5,927 nucleotides of DNA from Rhodobacterales bacterium UBA3080 (GTDB lineage Bacteria > Pseudomonadota > Alphaproteobacteria > Rhodobacterales > Rhodobacteraceae), in the NCBI GenBank assembly GCA_002366645.1, contig DFBM01000015.1, positions 233 to 6,159 on the forward strand, given 5' to 3'. The stretch's first letter is position 1. Each line of letters starts with the position of its first letter. The position numbers and the translations under genes are program-made. Shown piece after piece: positions 5,043 to 5,927 of this stretch. The notes beneath the pieces were generated by a model. That model saw nothing but the letters and a program-made list of their open reading frames with translations, did no database searches and was not told the origin of the DNA.

Positions 5043-5897
5043 ATGCCGATAAATATGGACAAGCGTGAACGCTCCGCGATATTTCGTCAACGCTTGCAGG
5101 ACGCGATGGATCGGGCTGGGCTGAATAAAAGCACTCTGTCGGAACATATCGGGGTGGACCGCTCTACTATTTCGCAGCTCTTATCCGACAAACATGCCCG
5201 CTTGCCAAATGCGCAGGTTGTCGGCGAATGCGCGTATACTCTGGGCGTTTCGGCGGATTGGCTGCTCGGGCTAAGCGCACGGCCCGAACGGGCGAACGAC
5301 CTGTTGGATGTGGCGTTAAGCATGCCGGAGGCGGCGCGGTCCTCGGTCGATGAACAGTTGTTCGCATGGCACCAAGAGGCAACAGGATACAAAATTCGCC
5401 ATGTCCCCGCGACGCTTCCTGATTTTCTGAAAACGCCAGAGGTACTGCAATGGGAATACGAGCAGCATTTGGGCAAAACGCCCGATCAAGCGATCAGTGC
5501 GATGCAGGAAAGTCTGTCGTGGCTACGGTCGCGACACACAGATTACGAAATCGCGATGCCGTCGCATGAATTGGAGAGTTTCGCTGCGGGGACGGGGTAT
5601 TATGCGGGACTGTCTATGCAAATCCGACAGGAGCAAATCGCCAGTTGGATTAAAAACTACGATCAGCTTTACCCATCGCTGCGGATATTCCAGTTTGACG
5701 CCCATCAGGTATTTAGCGCGCCGCTAACCATATTCGGTCCGCTGATCGGGGTGATATATCTGGGTCGGCACTACATTGTTTTTCGGGATTCATCACGTGT
5801 ACAGGCGATGACCAATCATTTCGACTGGCTTATCCGCGAAAGCAGCGTCGACGCCCGTGATTTCATTGCAAGTCTTGAGGCACTGGACGTTCGTTAG
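5043..5897 (+). CDS. XRE-type HTH regulator with a C-terminal putative sensor domain (DUF5753-like)
   Basis: A 284-residue DNA-binding protein. Residues of about 11-78 form a Cro/C1-type helix-turn-helix: FRQRLQDAMDRAGLNKSTLS, then EHIGVDRSTISQLLSD (34-49) with the recognition helix, and ending LGVSADWLLGLS (67-78). The remaining 200 residues are a single soluble domain without membrane segments. Its motif order, LPDFLKTPEVLQW (125-137), an Arg-rich helix (159-165), GLSMQIRQEQI (189-199), YPSLRIFQFDAH (210-221), a strand pair around 226-249 and NHFDWLI (258-264), parallels the DUF5753 domain of actinobacterial XRE proteins; this is a remote, pattern-level resemblance. ATG at 5043 has GGGA about 11 nt upstream; ATG at 5055 is possible. 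A TTG at 4995 also opens the frame but lies inside the palindrome and promoter. It may control itself and the divergent DUF2061 gene; target and ligand are unknown. Confidence 0.8.
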   Translation: MPINMDKRERSAIFRQRLQDAMDRAGLNKSTLSEHIGVDRSTISQLLSDKHARLPNAQVVGECAYTLGVSADWLLGLSARPERANDLLDVALSMPEAARSSVDEQLFAWHQEATGYKIRHVPATLPDFLKTPEVLQWEYEQHLGKTPDQAISAMQESLSWLRSRHTDYEIAMPSHELESFAAGTGYYAGLSMQIRQEQIASWIKNYDQLYPSLRIFQFDAHQVFSAPLTIFGPLIGVIYLGRHYIVFRDSSRVQAMTNHFDWLIRESSVDARDFIASLEALDVR

Positions 5898-5927
5898 TCT
5901 TTTAGCAACATCAATAGCGCGACAATG

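Noticed and set aside
5898..5927. Terminal ATG at 5925-5927 as the start of another gene
   Set aside because: Only the start triplet is present, with no clear ribosome binding site before it; nothing can be claimed. No terminator hairpin is visible in these 30 bases either.
1..5927. CRISPR array, insertion sequence, tRNA/rRNA or phage attachment site
   Set aside because: I saw no direct repeat series, transposase motif, terminal inverted repeats, tRNA cloverleaf or rRNA segment on either strand.

Overview
The window reads as chromosomal DNA of an alphaproteobacterium. The proteins resemble those of the Rhodobacterales/Roseobacter group, base composition is moderate (roughly mid-50s % GC), and genes are packed with ribosome binding sites touching the preceding stop codons. 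This assignment is an inference from protein style and recalled homologues, not from a search.

Layout: (1) Positions 1-3997, minus strand, hold a compact four-gene operon read right to left: omega-amino acid (beta-alanine):pyruvate aminotransferase (2672-3997), an M20-family N-carbamoyl-beta-alanine amidohydrolase (1410-2660), an unrecognised basic 108-residue protein (1079-1405), and dihydropyrimidinase (1-1062, cut by the left edge). Gaps are 11, 4 and 16 nt. (2) Positions 3998-4094 are a divergent control region with two 16-bp palindromes of the RutR operator type. (3) A RutR-like TetR-family regulator lies at 4095-4748 on the plus strand. (4) A small DUF2061-type membrane protein (4705-4929, minus) overlaps the 3' end of the regulator tail to tail. 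(5) Positions 4930-5042 are a second divergent control region with a 22-bp imperfect palindrome. (6) An XRE-type regulator with a large C-terminal domain lies at 5043-5897, plus.

How they work together: the three recognised enzymes are the last three steps of reductive pyrimidine breakdown. Dihydropyrimidinase opens dihydrouracil or dihydrothymine. The amidohydrolase removes CO2 and ammonia from the N-carbamoyl product. The aminotransferase moves the amino group of beta-alanine (or 3-aminoisobutyrate) to pyruvate, giving alanine and a semialdehyde. The first enzyme, dihydropyrimidine dehydrogenase (PreT/PreA type), is not in the window and may lie beyond the left edge. The divergent regulator is a close relative of E. 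coli RutR, which senses uracil and thymine, and the intergenic region carries near-consensus RutR sites. The locus therefore looks like RutR-type control of the reductive pathway rather than of the Rut oxygenase pathway.

The least explained items are the 108-residue protein inside the operon, the phased pair of operators, and the C-terminal domain of the XRE regulator, whose motif order recalls the actinobacterial DUF5753 domain.
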